A DNA stretch of 64,000 nucleotides from a bacterium (lineage in GTDB: Bacteria; Hydrothermota; UBA3073; JACQXS01; JAGMCI01), in NCBI GenBank assembly GCA_030018315.1, contig JASEGA010000001.1:158440-222439 (forward strand), in the 5' to 3' direction. Position numbers and translations under genes: made by a program. The stretch's first letter is position 1; every line of letters begins with the position of its first letter. Shown one piece after another: positions 26,304-34,125 of this stretch. Under the pieces are notes generated by a model. It made no database searches. It was not told the DNA's origin and worked only from the letters and a program-made list of their open reading frames with translations.

Positions 26304-27380
26304 TTAATCTACTAATATTGCTTTCATCTGGTTTCGTCTATGAGCCAATTCACAGAAGTAGTTTACCGGTATTTGGGGATCGCCATTTTCCAATTTAGCT
26401 CTAGCTGGACACTGAGCACATAGGTACCAAATCTGGCAATCTCTACACTTAGAATTAGTCTGATATTTTGCAGAACGAATTCTGGGAAATAGCTGATAAA
26501 ATCCTTCTTTAAAGGGACCCTGACGCAAATTGAAACTGGGACTACGCAGTAGATGGCAAAGTTGCAATTCTCCATAAGGGCTGATATTAAATAAACTGAC
26601 CCCACCTCCGCAACGAAACAGATTATCCGGTTCATAAAGCTCGTGGTCAGCCTGTAAACACTCCTTCCATTCCTGGCGCATATTATTATCGCTATATTCA
26701 ATATCCATTATCTCTTTAGAAGATAGACGAAACTGGCATGGTTCCTTGGAGCCGTCTAACTTGGGGATAAGGATGGAATCATACCTATACTTTACCTTTC
26801 CCAATCCGTCTACCCATTCTTTTATCTTCAATATTTCTCCCCGATTAAGAGTCATACCATTAGATTTCAAGGTCAATGGAAGCTCTTTTTCCATGATAAG
26901 ATTAATCCCTTGCATACAACTTTGAAATGAACCAGGGACCTGAGTTATAGACTCGTAAGTCTCTGCAGTTATGCCATTAAGAGTAATATCAATCATAAAT
27001 GGTGGATATTCTGTTAAATAATCAGCAATCTCAGGTGTGATAAGAGTGCCGTTAGTAAATATGGTGATAAGAAAACCTTTATGCTTTGCATATGTATAGA
27101 TATCTAAAAAGTCGCTTCGTATCAGGGGTTCACCGCCAGTAAGACAAAGCCATAGACAGCCCTCATTATGTAATTGGTCAAGAATGTTAGTAATCTCTTG
27201 AAAAGTGAGCTCCTCTTTGGTCTTGTCTTCTACAACATAACAATGGAGACACTTAAGGTTACAACGAAAGGTAAGTTCCCATTGCCCCTGAATGGGTACC
27301 CCTTTTACTTGCATCTTATAGTAAAAATCTTCGCTGAAATAATCCTCATACTCTATTTTATGTATCCTGGAGCATTCCAT
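26304..27380 (-). CDS. Radical SAM/SPASM peptide-modifying enzyme (first copy)
   Basis: A 358-residue enzyme with Cys40-x3-Cys44-x2-Cys47, Leu-Thr-Gly-Gly-Glu-Pro and the SPASM cysteines near the C-terminus (Cys-Arg-Asp-Cys-x5-Cys-x2-Cys). The opening Lys-x-Val-Pro-Ile-Gln-Gly-Gln-Trp-Glu-Leu-Thr matches the second copy closely, showing a tandem duplication. It follows the PqqD-like gene by about 25 bases, the usual order carrier-then-enzyme, so the PqqD-like protein probably presents the leader to it. Confidence 0.88.
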   Translation of the reverse strand: MECSRIHKIEYEDYFSEDFYYKMQVKGVPIQGQWELTFRCNLKCLHCYVVEDKTKEELTFQEITNILDQLHNEGCLWLCLTGGEPLIRSDFLDIYTYAKHKGFLITIFTNGTLITPEIADYLTEYPPFMIDITLNGITAETYESITQVPGSFQSCMQGINLIMEKELPLTLKSNGMTLNRGEILKIKEWVDGLGKVKYRYDSILIPKLDGSKEPCQFRLSSKEIMDIEYSDNNMRQEWKECLQADHELYEPDNLFRCGGGVSLFNISPYGELQLCHLLRSPSFNLRQGPFKEGFYQLFPRIRSAKYQTNSKCRDCQIWYLCAQCPARAKLENGDPQIPVNYFCELAHRRNQMKAILVD

Positions 27381-27405
27381 AATAAAAACAACAGATGAGA
27401 AGGTA

Positions 27406-27714
27406 CTACTTCCTCTCGCCTACTTCTCTTATTATACCACCTATTTTTTCTAATTCTTTAAAAAATTCTATAAGGTCATTTTCAGCCTTCTCATGACTTA
27501 CATCAAACTCATCACATATTATCTCTTTAATATCACGCACCTTTCTTTTACCATCAATAAGTTCCCAAATACGAGCTGAAACATCATCTCGCAAAAGATA
27601 GATAGCGTTGACATCAGCCAGTCTTCGCCTAATTGGAACTAAAATAACTTCGTCATCAATTACCCTTGTAGGAACATTAGGGTCTTTCTCAAAACATTTT
27701 TCTAAGTAATCCAT
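27406..27714 (-). CDS. PqqD-like RiPP recognition protein
   Basis: A 102-residue PqqD fold: Thr-Arg-Val-Ile-Asp-Asp-Glu-Val-Ile-Leu-Val-Pro-Ile, a Leu-x-x-Asp-Val-Ser-Ala-Arg-Ile-Trp-Glu-Leu-Ile-Asp-Gly-Lys-Arg helix, and Phe-Asp-Val-Ser-x-Glu-Lys-Ala-Glu-Asn-Asp-Leu. PqqD-type proteins bind precursor leaders and hand them to radical SAM enzymes. It is the first gene of the RiPP operon. A clear paralogue lies alone at 36382-36687. Confidence 0.88.
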   Translation of the reverse strand: MDYLEKCFEKDPNVPTRVIDDEVILVPIRRRLADVNAIYLLRDDVSARIWELIDGKRKVRDIKEIICDEFDVSHEKAENDLIEFFKELEKIGGIIREVGERK

Positions 27715-27741
27715 TTAAATTTATACTCCGAATTTTCTTAG

Positions 27742-28020
27742 CTATTGCGTGATTCTATCATATTCTAAACTTCTAGGGAATACTCTCAAAATAATTACAT
27801 TACTCTGTTCAATGCCATAAATAATCCGGTAATCACCACTTCTATATTTGTAAATCTTGCCCTTTAAATCCTTAGGCAAATATTTCATCTTATCTCAAAT
27901 AGAGGGTTTATCTCTAATCTGTTTTATAGCTCCTTGAAACTGTTTCTTAAGCTTAGGATTCCTTCTTGTCAAACTTTTCATCTCTTTAGCTGCTCGTGGG
28001 GATATCAGGAGTTTAGTCAC
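27742..28020 (-). pseudogene. RelE/ParE-type toxin with one in-frame TGA
   Basis: A GTG (28020) overlapping the antitoxin end opens a frame reading Leu-Ile-Ser-Pro-Arg-Ala-Ala-Lys-Glu-Met through Asp-Lys-Pro-Ser-Ile, then TGA (27895-27897). It then continues Asp-Lys-Met-Lys-Tyr-Leu-Pro-Lys-Asp-Leu-Lys-Gly-Lys-Ile-Tyr-Lys-Tyr-Arg-Ser-Gly-Asp-Tyr-Arg to TAG. The family has Gly at the stop position, so GGA to TGA explains it. Arg-x-Gly-Asp-Tyr-Arg-Ile-Ile-Tyr is the RelE core. The antitoxin gene upstream is intact. Confidence 0.85.
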
Positions 28021-28225
28021 CAAAGACCTCACTAATGGATAAGCCTTTTCCAGACTTCACTGCTTTTAATCCCTCCCTCAGCGAATTAAGAAATTCAATG
28101 TCCTTAGCCAAAAGAGTATCCTCATAATCTATTTTATTCATCAACTTGATTAATCTTACCCAATCCTCATATCGAATAACGACCTCCTCTTTTTCACCTG
28201 ATTCTGATAAAACTACTTTAGGCAT
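28013..28225 (-). CDS. Antitoxin-like protein of the RelE-type pair
   Basis: A 70-residue acidic protein with Val-Ile-Arg-Tyr-Glu-Asp-Trp near 22 and a C-terminal Gly-Lys-Gly-Leu-Ser-Ile-Ser-Glu-Val-Phe-Gly-Asp, typical of small antitoxins that overlap a RelE gene. Its last codons overlap the toxin start by eight bases. It remains open although the toxin is broken. Confidence 0.7.
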   Translation of the reverse strand: MPKVVLSESGEKEEVVIRYEDWVRLIKLMNKIDYEDTLLAKDIEFLNSLREGLKAVKSGKGLSISEVFGD

Positions 28226-28373
28226 TTTTATCGCCTCCTATAAAAATACTTCTTATTTATTACATTATCACACAATTTTATTCATTTGTCAAGTCAAAAT
28301 ACAAAAAATGTGGTTAAAAGGTAAAGATTAGATTTGATATTTAATATTTAATTTTTGGTTTGAATATGTGGGA

Positions 28374-28658
28374 CTAATTGGACGATTTTCTACTTTCTAT
28401 TCTTTCCAATATTTTACCATGCTCCAATACCATTTGGGTAGTCTCTTTGACTATTTGGGAAACTTCTTTAACTATCTGTGCAATTCCAATTTGTCCTTGC
28501 TCCATATGCTCTAAAGAAGGCATCATTTGCATCTGGAGTTTACCATTACTTCTCCATATATAGGCAAGAATTACACCTAAGAGAGTTATACCTAACCCCA
28601 TCAATCCTGTTGCTATACTCGTACTACCTCCATCTCTTATTTTCTGCAGTATTGCCAC
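28374..28658 (-). CDS. Small membrane protein, paralogue of 16006-16233
   Basis: A 94-residue protein with a transmembrane helix (about 15-35) reading Gly-Leu-Met-Gly-Leu-Gly-Ile-Thr-Leu-Leu-Gly-Val-Ile-Leu-Ala-Tyr-Ile-Trp-Arg-Ser-Asn-Gly-Lys, nearly the same as the 16006-16233 product. Three degenerate heptads of the Ile-Ala-Gln-Ile-Val-Lys-Glu type follow, then an identical-style tail (Val-Leu-Glu-His-Gly-Lys-Ile-Leu-Glu-Arg). Function unknown. Confidence 0.65.
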   Translation of the reverse strand: MAILQKIRDGGSTSIATGLMGLGITLLGVILAYIWRSNGKLQMQMMPSLEHMEQGQIGIAQIVKEVSQIVKETTQMVLEHGKILERIESRKSSN

Positions 28659-28677
28659 TTACTGCATAATTTATGCC

Positions 28678-30873
28678 TTATTTTAGTCTCTCTAATGCTT
28701 GTTTGGATTTGGCGGTAAGGTCAGGAACATCGCCCCTTTCTATTACCATTTGATAGAACTTTTTTGCTTCCTCTTTTTCATTTAATGCTTCCTCGCATTT
28801 AGCTGATTTATATAATACAGGGGTTATAAATTTATTTTCAGAATAGAGATACTTTACCTTAAGATATGAGGTCAATGCTTCCTTATAATTTTTGAGTTTA
28901 AAGTAAACTTCACCAAGTTCATATCTTGCTTCAGGTAATAATTCAATAAATCCACTCTCAAGAACAAGATTGAATTCATCAATTGCTGATTCAAATTTTT
29001 CTTGAATTGAAAGTAATTTTCCAAATTCAAGCCTTGCTTGAGCTAATACTTTTGGGTCATTCTCAGTGGCTAAAAGATTTTCAAAAGGCGCTCCACTCAG
29101 TAAACAGAAGTGCATAGCCTCATCGTATTTCTTATTAATGTAGGCTACATTTGCAAATTGGTAATAAGTATCTTTATTTGGGTAATGCTCAACTAACAAT
29201 TTAGAGACCTCGTAAGCTGCATCAGGACGCTTAAGTGCAAGAAAGCTGGCTACCATTCCTTTCCATGCCTCCATTTGGGTAGTAGCACATTTGCTTGCTA
29301 CTTCATAATTGGAAAGAGCAGCCTCATAACTTTTGTTATGATAGGCAATTTCACCAAGAAGTAATGATACGCGAGAGTCTTTTTCTGGGTAGGTTATTAA
29401 TAATTTTTCCGCTTCCTTATATTTCTCAAGCTTGTAAAGGGAGAGCGCCATCCAATAAAGGGGTTCTGGTTTTTGAGTCTCCTTGTAAAGTGATTCATAC
29501 CTTGAGAGCGCTTCTTTGTATTCGCCATTTTCAAAGTAAGCATTGGCAGCTGTAAGTTTTGCAGTGTAAGTAGTTAACTGGCTAAACCACTTAATAGCCT
29601 CGTTGTAATGCTTTTGCTCATAGTATATTCTGCCTATTGATTCAATTGCAATATTTCTATATTCTGGGTAATTAAGTAGCTTTTCATATACGGTAAGGGC
29701 TTTTGGATAGTCTTTTAAGGCATAGTAAGTCTTGCCCAAACCAGCTATTCCAAGCACAGTCTCACATTTAGAATAGAATTGGATGGCTTCATTGAACTTT
29801 GATAAATTATAAAATGTTTCTCCTAATAAGAAATTGGATTGCTCCTCATATTTTCCGCTTATTTTCTTTAACCTTGTAATAGCTTCCTCATAATCACCCT
29901 TTTCATAAAACGCTTTTGCAATAAGGAATTCAGTTTGAGGTAGTAGATCTGGTTCAGTTACAGCTTTTAAGTAGGATATACTTTGTTCATAGTTTTTAAG
30001 TTCAAGTGAAGCAAACCCAACAGAATACAAGGCATACTCCTGATATTTACCCTGTTTTACGAGTTTATAGAATTCAATAGCTTTTGCATATTCTTTGAGT
30101 TTAAAGTAGCCTTCACCAAGCCAATAATAAGCTTCATCCGGTCTCTTATCCTTTATTTCTGTAAATATTGTAATCCCAGAATCTATGACTCCAATCTCAT
30201 AATAAGAAAGTCCAATACGAAGAGAGGCATCGACTGAGAATTTTGGGTATAACCTCTTTATAAGCTTAAATTCTTCAATTGCATCTTTATATTGATAGGT
30301 TCGGTATAAACATTCTGCGGCAAAATATTTTGAATCCGGAACTAATTCAGACTCCTTGTAAGTTTGAGCAAAGTTTATAAACTCACGGCGTGCCAGTTTA
30401 TACACGCCATCATTAAAGAGTCCCATAGCAAATTTGAATTCATCATCTATTTTAGAAATACCTACCTGAGCCTCAGGTATACCTACCACTCTCTCTTTAG
30501 CGGGTGCCTTCTTTTTTATTACCTGCTCTCGTTCTACAATAGACTCTTTTATTATTGCCTCTTGTGTAGAGACATCAAGAACCACAGTCTCTGGTGCTCT
30601 CAGAGGTTCAACTGACTCCAGGACTCTTGGGGGTTCAATCTCAACAACCTTGGTAGTTTCAACTAACTCCGGTACTCTCAGGGTCTCAATCTCAGCAACT
30701 TTAGTAGTTTCTATTAGCTCTGGTACTATCAAGGTTTCAATCTCAGCAACCTTGGTAGTTTCTCCTAATGCAGTATATAGAGGAGTTTCCATTCTACCAC
30801 TATGCATTCCCTCACGTGGTGCGCAAGAGAACCCTAAAGTAAAGAGAAGAATTAAAAAACTAAATTTATGCAC
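28678..30873 (-). CDS. TPR-repeat outer-membrane lipoprotein with an N-terminal tandem repeat
   Basis: A 731-residue protein with a lipoprotein-like signal (Leu-Gly-Phe-Ser-Cys17), a low-complexity region holding a 17-residue unit (Glu-Thr-Thr-Lys-Val-Ala-Glu-Ile-Glu-Thr-Leu) about three times (residues 38-88), and then more than a dozen TPRs with the pattern Tyr-Lys-Asp-Ala-Ile-Glu. The first TPRs resemble the YbgF/BamD group. It lies next to the Wza-like gene, so a scaffold role in polysaccharide export or envelope assembly is plausible but unproven. Confidence 0.82.
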   Translation of the reverse strand: MHKFSFLILLFTLGFSCAPREGMHSGRMETPLYTALGETTKVAEIETLIVPELIETTKVAEIETLRVPELVETTKVVEIEPPRVLESVEPLRAPETVVLDVSTQEAIIKESIVEREQVIKKKAPAKERVVGIPEAQVGISKIDDEFKFAMGLFNDGVYKLARREFINFAQTYKESELVPDSKYFAAECLYRTYQYKDAIEEFKLIKRLYPKFSVDASLRIGLSYYEIGVIDSGITIFTEIKDKRPDEAYYWLGEGYFKLKEYAKAIEFYKLVKQGKYQEYALYSVGFASLELKNYEQSISYLKAVTEPDLLPQTEFLIAKAFYEKGDYEEAITRLKKISGKYEEQSNFLLGETFYNLSKFNEAIQFYSKCETVLGIAGLGKTYYALKDYPKALTVYEKLLNYPEYRNIAIESIGRIYYEQKHYNEAIKWFSQLTTYTAKLTAANAYFENGEYKEALSRYESLYKETQKPEPLYWMALSLYKLEKYKEAEKLLITYPEKDSRVSLLLGEIAYHNKSYEAALSNYEVASKCATTQMEAWKGMVASFLALKRPDAAYEVSKLLVEHYPNKDTYYQFANVAYINKKYDEAMHFCLLSGAPFENLLATENDPKVLAQARLEFGKLLSIQEKFESAIDEFNLVLESGFIELLPEARYELGEVYFKLKNYKEALTSYLKVKYLYSENKFITPVLYKSAKCEEALNEKEEAKKFYQMVIERGDVPDLTAKSKQALERLK
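30610..30762 (-). repeat. 51-bp tandem repeat in coding sequence, three degenerate copies
   Basis: The repeat codes the 17-residue Glu-Thr-Thr-Lys-Val units of the TPR lipoprotein, just after its lipid anchor. Copies one and two differ at only a few positions; copy three is more diverged. It probably forms an extendable spacer. Confidence 0.7.
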
Positions 30874-30933
30874 TTAAACCTCCTTTTAGTATAAAACTGT
30901 AAAGATTGTTCAGTTTTTACACTTTAATTAATA

Positions 30934-31767
30934 TTACCTCATTAAAAGATATATAGTAAGACAAAGACTAATGACAGGAACAAATCGGTTAGCAAATTCA
31001 AGTGTCTCAATAATGATATTTCTCTTCCTGGGAACAATAACCACATCACCGGGAATCAAAATAGCATCACTACCTTTTTCTAAGTTTATTGTTGAACTTT
31101 TCTTACTTTTTATCACTTTTATATGCTTAAGGTCGGCGTCTTTCGTAAAGCCACCTACTTTGTCCATCAAGTCGGATAATACCATCTCTTTGCTTTCTGA
31201 AGGTAATGGACCCGGCCGTAAGACTTCGCCAAGAAATATAACATCTTTAAGTGCAGGCACCTGTATTATATCTAAAGGCTCAAGCATCACTTTATAAGCT
31301 GCCTTTATATCAAACCTTATCTCCAAGCCAGTCTTCCTTGTTAGGTATATTTTATCCACATCAGCATTTTTAAGTGCCCCCTTTGCAAACCCTAAAGCAT
31401 CAACAACTGTATTACCATTTTTAAAGCTGTAAACACCGGGCTCCAAAACTTGTCCAAATACATAGACCTTGTTCTTAGCAGGCTGAACCATAAGGACAGA
31501 GACAAAAGGATTCTTAACCCAAAGTTCAATCTTCTCAGCTATTTCCTTTTCAAGTGAGTCACAGGTCAAAGATTCTGCTTTCACCTTACCTGCAAGTGGC
31601 AAAAATATAGTGCCATCACTACCCACAGCTACACGCTTCTCAGTTAACTCATCTACACCAAGAACAGAGACTTCAAGTATATCACCTACTTCTATAATAT
31701 CACATTGGGCTGTGAGAGGAATATACAATAAAATGCTAAGAAATGGAAGCAACCAATTTATTCTCAT
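30934..31767 (-). CDS. Wza-like polysaccharide export protein
   Basis: A 277-residue protein with an N-terminal signal peptide, a poly-export domain (Ile-Glu-Val-Gly-Asp-Ile-Leu-Glu-Val-Ser-Val through Pro-Leu-Ala-Gly-Lys-Val), two SLBB-type segments (Val-Phe-Gly-Gln-Val-Leu-Glu-Pro-Gly-Val-Tyr and Phe-Leu-Gly-Glu-Val-Leu-Arg-Pro-Gly-Pro), and a C-terminal hydrophobic helix after Leu-Ile-Pro-Gly-Asp-Val-Val. It should form or feed the outer-membrane channel that works with the Wzc at 13989-15884. The signal end (Thr-Ala-Gln-Cys) is a poor lipobox. Confidence 0.88.
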   Translation of the reverse strand: MRINWLLPFLSILLYIPLTAQCDIIEVGDILEVSVLGVDELTEKRVAVGSDGTIFLPLAGKVKAESLTCDSLEKEIAEKIELWVKNPFVSVLMVQPAKNKVYVFGQVLEPGVYSFKNGNTVVDALGFAKGALKNADVDKIYLTRKTGLEIRFDIKAAYKVMLEPLDIIQVPALKDVIFLGEVLRPGPLPSESKEMVLSDLMDKVGGFTKDADLKHIKVIKSKKSSTINLEKGSDAILIPGDVVIVPRKRNIIIETLEFANRFVPVISLCLTIYLLMR

Positions 31768-31787
31768 ATCGTGATAGTTTAGTTTTT

Positions 31788-32039
31788 CTATAATCTTTTT
31801 ATTAATCCATCAGCTGATGGATACTGCTTTACAGCTTCAGCTAATCGTCTTGCAATAGGTTTAGCTAACCTTTTCGTGATTTCAGTTATTTCTAACCCTA
31901 CTATCTCACCTTTTTCGTCATACTCTAACCTTACACCATCTTCTTTCTCTTCCGAATGCACAGAGGCGCCTTTTTTTAAAGAAACATACAATACATCCAC
32001 GTCTTCATCAAACCATATCTTTATTTTATCTTTATCCAC
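31788..32039 (-). CDS. DUF2283 small protein
   Basis: An 83-residue protein with Trp-Phe-Asp-Glu-Asp-Val-Asp-Val-Leu-Tyr-Val-Ser-Leu and Val-Arg-Leu-Glu-Tyr-Asp-Glu-Lys-Gly-Glu-Ile-Val-Gly-Leu-Glu-Ile, the DUF2283 pattern. Such genes commonly pair with a DUF4258-like gene in toxin-antitoxin-like modules. Here it overlaps the upstream small gene by 19 bases. Confidence 0.78.
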   Translation of the reverse strand: MDKDKIKIWFDEDVDVLYVSLKKGASVHSEEKEDGVRLEYDEKGEIVGLEITEITKRLAKPIARRLAEAVKQYPSADGLIKRL

Positions 32040-32242
32040 CGTATTCCCTCATTCCTTTCTATCTCTCGGTTTATATCTCTGCATGGATAAATTGTTACAA
32101 CCTTTAATTTATCATTTTCCTTAATATATGGAATTACAAGATATGTATGAATACCTCTAATCTTCGTTTTTCCCATCGCTACCATTGCTTTTGAAAATAA
32201 ATCATAAAAGAGATAATCAGGAGATTCCAACACATTTTTCAC
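32021..32242 (-). CDS. Small protein paired with DUF2283 (possible toxin partner)
   Basis: A 73-residue protein with Lys-Leu-Lys-Val-Val-Thr-Ile-Tyr-Pro near its end, a strand typical of DUF4258/RelE-like partners, and a basic tail. The overlap with the DUF2283 gene implies coupled translation. The family call rests mainly on context. Confidence 0.55.
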   Translation of the reverse strand: MKNVLESPDYLFYDLFSKAMVAMGKTKIRGIHTYLVIPYIKENDKLKVVTIYPCRDINREIERNEGIRWIKIK

Positions 32243-32355
32243 CTTGGCCCGCTCAGCTTTCGCTCTTTAATTTTTCTTTTAGCATGGTCAGAAAATATTA
32301 TTTGGGCACTTTGCATTTAAATCTTTACAAATTAGTTGTAGTAGTTTTAGAGTCA

Positions 32356-33321
32356 TCACGGGCTCTCTTTTGGAAGTTCATTTTCACTAATCATTCTCTT
32401 AATAGAAACCACGGGCGACGATACAGACAAATCGATAAGTTTTGCCTCTTTTAACTTTTTACCATCTGTCCCAAACATTACCTCAACAATAGGAGACATT
32501 GGTTTTCCTATTGTTTCTTTTGTTACTACTCCAATTTCTTTTGTTGAAAGTTCAACATAAGTACCACGCGGATAAATACCTACTTCTTCAATAAAAGCTT
32601 TAATAACACTGGCATCAAATGGGGCACCATTCTTTTCTATTATTGCTGTCAGAGCATTGTATGAAGAACACTTTTTGCTTACCTCTGGGTCCGGGTGTTG
32701 TATCATAGTGATGTAGAAATCTACTATAATTAAAATCTTTGTTAAAGGATGAATTTCACCCTTGATATCAAGAGATGGGCATCCTATATCATCTAAGCGC
32801 TCATGATGCTGGTATATAATAGATTTGACAGTCTCACTTATTCCGTCTACCTTTTCTAAAAGTTTAGTATCATCAAGCCACTTCTCTTTTGCTATAAGAT
32901 ATTCTTTGTTTTTTATTTTTAATATTTCTGAAGGTGGCATATGACGACCGATACAGTGAAGTAACGAAGCAGTGCCAAGTTCTATTAAATCATTGAAAAG
33001 AAGCTTTAGATTATACCCAGTAGCCAGACACAGTATACATACATTTACTGAATGCATGGGGACATAATTCTCTAAAGTAGGCATAGTGTATGCCATATCT
33101 ATCACACCACTCTCATCTGAACCCACCGTATCTACAAGAAGCTTTACAATTTCTTTTGGAGATTCAAATCTGACCCCTTTTTTATCAACTTTACTAAACA
33201 AATCTTTAAGGTATGCAACTGCTTTTTCATACACAGAGGAAACGGTAACTTCACGCTGAGGTGTAAGGGGTTGAGGAAACTCAAATTTGCCACCCCCTTT
33301 TAACGCTTCCCTAAATTTCAT
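32356..33321 (-). CDS. HD-GYP/HDOD-like protein with altered metal ligands
   Basis: A 321-residue protein whose middle matches an HD-GYP phosphodiesterase: Met-His-Ser-Val-Asn-Val near 89, Leu-Leu-His-Cys-Ile-Gly-Arg-His at 120-127 and His-His-Glu-Arg-Leu-Asp-Asp-Ile-Gly-Cys-Pro at 172-182. The usual His-Asp pair is His122-Cys123, and Gly-Tyr-Pro is Gly-Cys-Pro. It may therefore bind cyclic dinucleotides without hydrolysing them. The C-terminal 90 residues look beta-rich and could be an output domain. Confidence 0.7.
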   Translation of the reverse strand: MKFREALKGGGKFEFPQPLTPQREVTVSSVYEKAVAYLKDLFSKVDKKGVRFESPKEIVKLLVDTVGSDESGVIDMAYTMPTLENYVPMHSVNVCILCLATGYNLKLLFNDLIELGTASLLHCIGRHMPPSEILKIKNKEYLIAKEKWLDDTKLLEKVDGISETVKSIIYQHHERLDDIGCPSLDIKGEIHPLTKILIIVDFYITMIQHPDPEVSKKCSSYNALTAIIEKNGAPFDASVIKAFIEEVGIYPRGTYVELSTKEIGVVTKETIGKPMSPIVEVMFGTDGKKLKEAKLIDLSVSSPVVSIKRMISENELPKESP

Positions 33322-33373
33322 AGCTACACTTTCCTACTTAAATCACCCCAATAGACTTAAATTTCAAAAATCA

Positions 33374-33709
33374 TTAAAGCCAAAATAATTGATTAATAAT
33401 GTCCTCTCTTGTCTTTTTGAAAAGAAAATTAGAAAGCTTGACGACGGTCTCGGAAAGAGACAGTTGCTTTGAAACTATTATACCATAATGTCTCTTATTT
33501 GTTTTTGTATATTTAAGATGTAGTTTTATAAAATGCCTCACATTAAAAGTAAAAATAGCCTTCTTTTGGCTAATAGCAAATTCAAGTTGCTCCTCATCGT
33601 CAAGTCCCCATTTCTGTAATTCATATGCGCTTACCACATCATATCCTTTAAGCCGAAGTGAGATAGCAACCCTCTTATGGACATCTTCGTCCAAATATAG
33701 ACTTAGCAT
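33374..33709 (-). CDS. DUF5615 PIN-like toxin
   Basis: A 111-residue protein opening with Leu-Tyr-Leu-Asp-Glu-Asp-Val, followed by Leu-Arg-Leu-Lys-Gly-Tyr-Asp-Val-Val-Ser-Ala and Asp-Asp-Glu-Glu-Gln-Leu-Glu-Phe-Ala, and a Thr-Phe-Asn-Val-Arg-His-Phe strand. This is the PIN-like DUF5615 family, a putative RNase. It lies three bases downstream of a DUF433 antitoxin gene, the usual partner. Both genes are open. Confidence 0.82.
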   Translation of the reverse strand: MLSLYLDEDVHKRVAISLRLKGYDVVSAYELQKWGLDDEEQLEFAISQKKAIFTFNVRHFIKLHLKYTKTNKRHYGIIVSKQLSLSETVVKLSNFLFKKTREDIINQLFWL

Positions 33710-33712
33710 CTC

Positions 33713-34012
33713 TCATTTAGGTTTGAGGGTTCTATCAGGAGCTAACTTAAGGTTAAACTCTTTCTCTATATATTCAAGCGAATCCTCCTCAATATCTTCT
33801 TCTATTTCATTTTTGTGATCATGGTAGTAAGCAAGTGTATCAAAGAGCTGGGCAGGTGTAATATTTGGGAAACCATCAAGTATATCTTCTATTGACATAC
33901 CCGCTTTGTAATGGATAACAAGTGCCTTCACAGGTAATTTAGTCCCCTTAACAAACGGGACTCCATCTATTTTCTCTATGTACTTATACTCGGATTTCAC
34001 AACTAATGGCAT
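33713..34012 (-). CDS. DUF433 antitoxin
   Basis: A roughly 99-residue protein with Gly-Val-Pro-Phe-Val-Lys-Gly-Thr-Lys-Leu-Pro-Val, Tyr-Lys-Ala-Gly-Met-Ser-Ile-Glu-Asp-Ile-Leu-Asp-Gly-Phe-Pro and Leu-Phe-Asp-Thr-Leu-Ala-Tyr-Tyr, the DUF433 winged-helix pattern. I take the ATG at 34012 because GGAGAT lies six bases before it; an upstream in-frame TTG at 34030 is less likely. It pairs with the DUF5615 gene. Confidence 0.82.
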   Translation of the reverse strand: MPLVVKSEYKYIEKIDGVPFVKGTKLPVKALVIHYKAGMSIEDILDGFPNITPAQLFDTLAYYHDHKNEIEEDIEEDSLEYIEKEFNLKLAPDRTLKPK

Positions 34013-34125
34013 ATTTATATCTCCATTCAAATAAATTCTACGACAAAGTAAAGCAGATATCAGGCCTCAATTTACTACCCGGTCTTAACGCATCACGAAA
34101 TTTCATTTGCACAGCATTCTACGAA

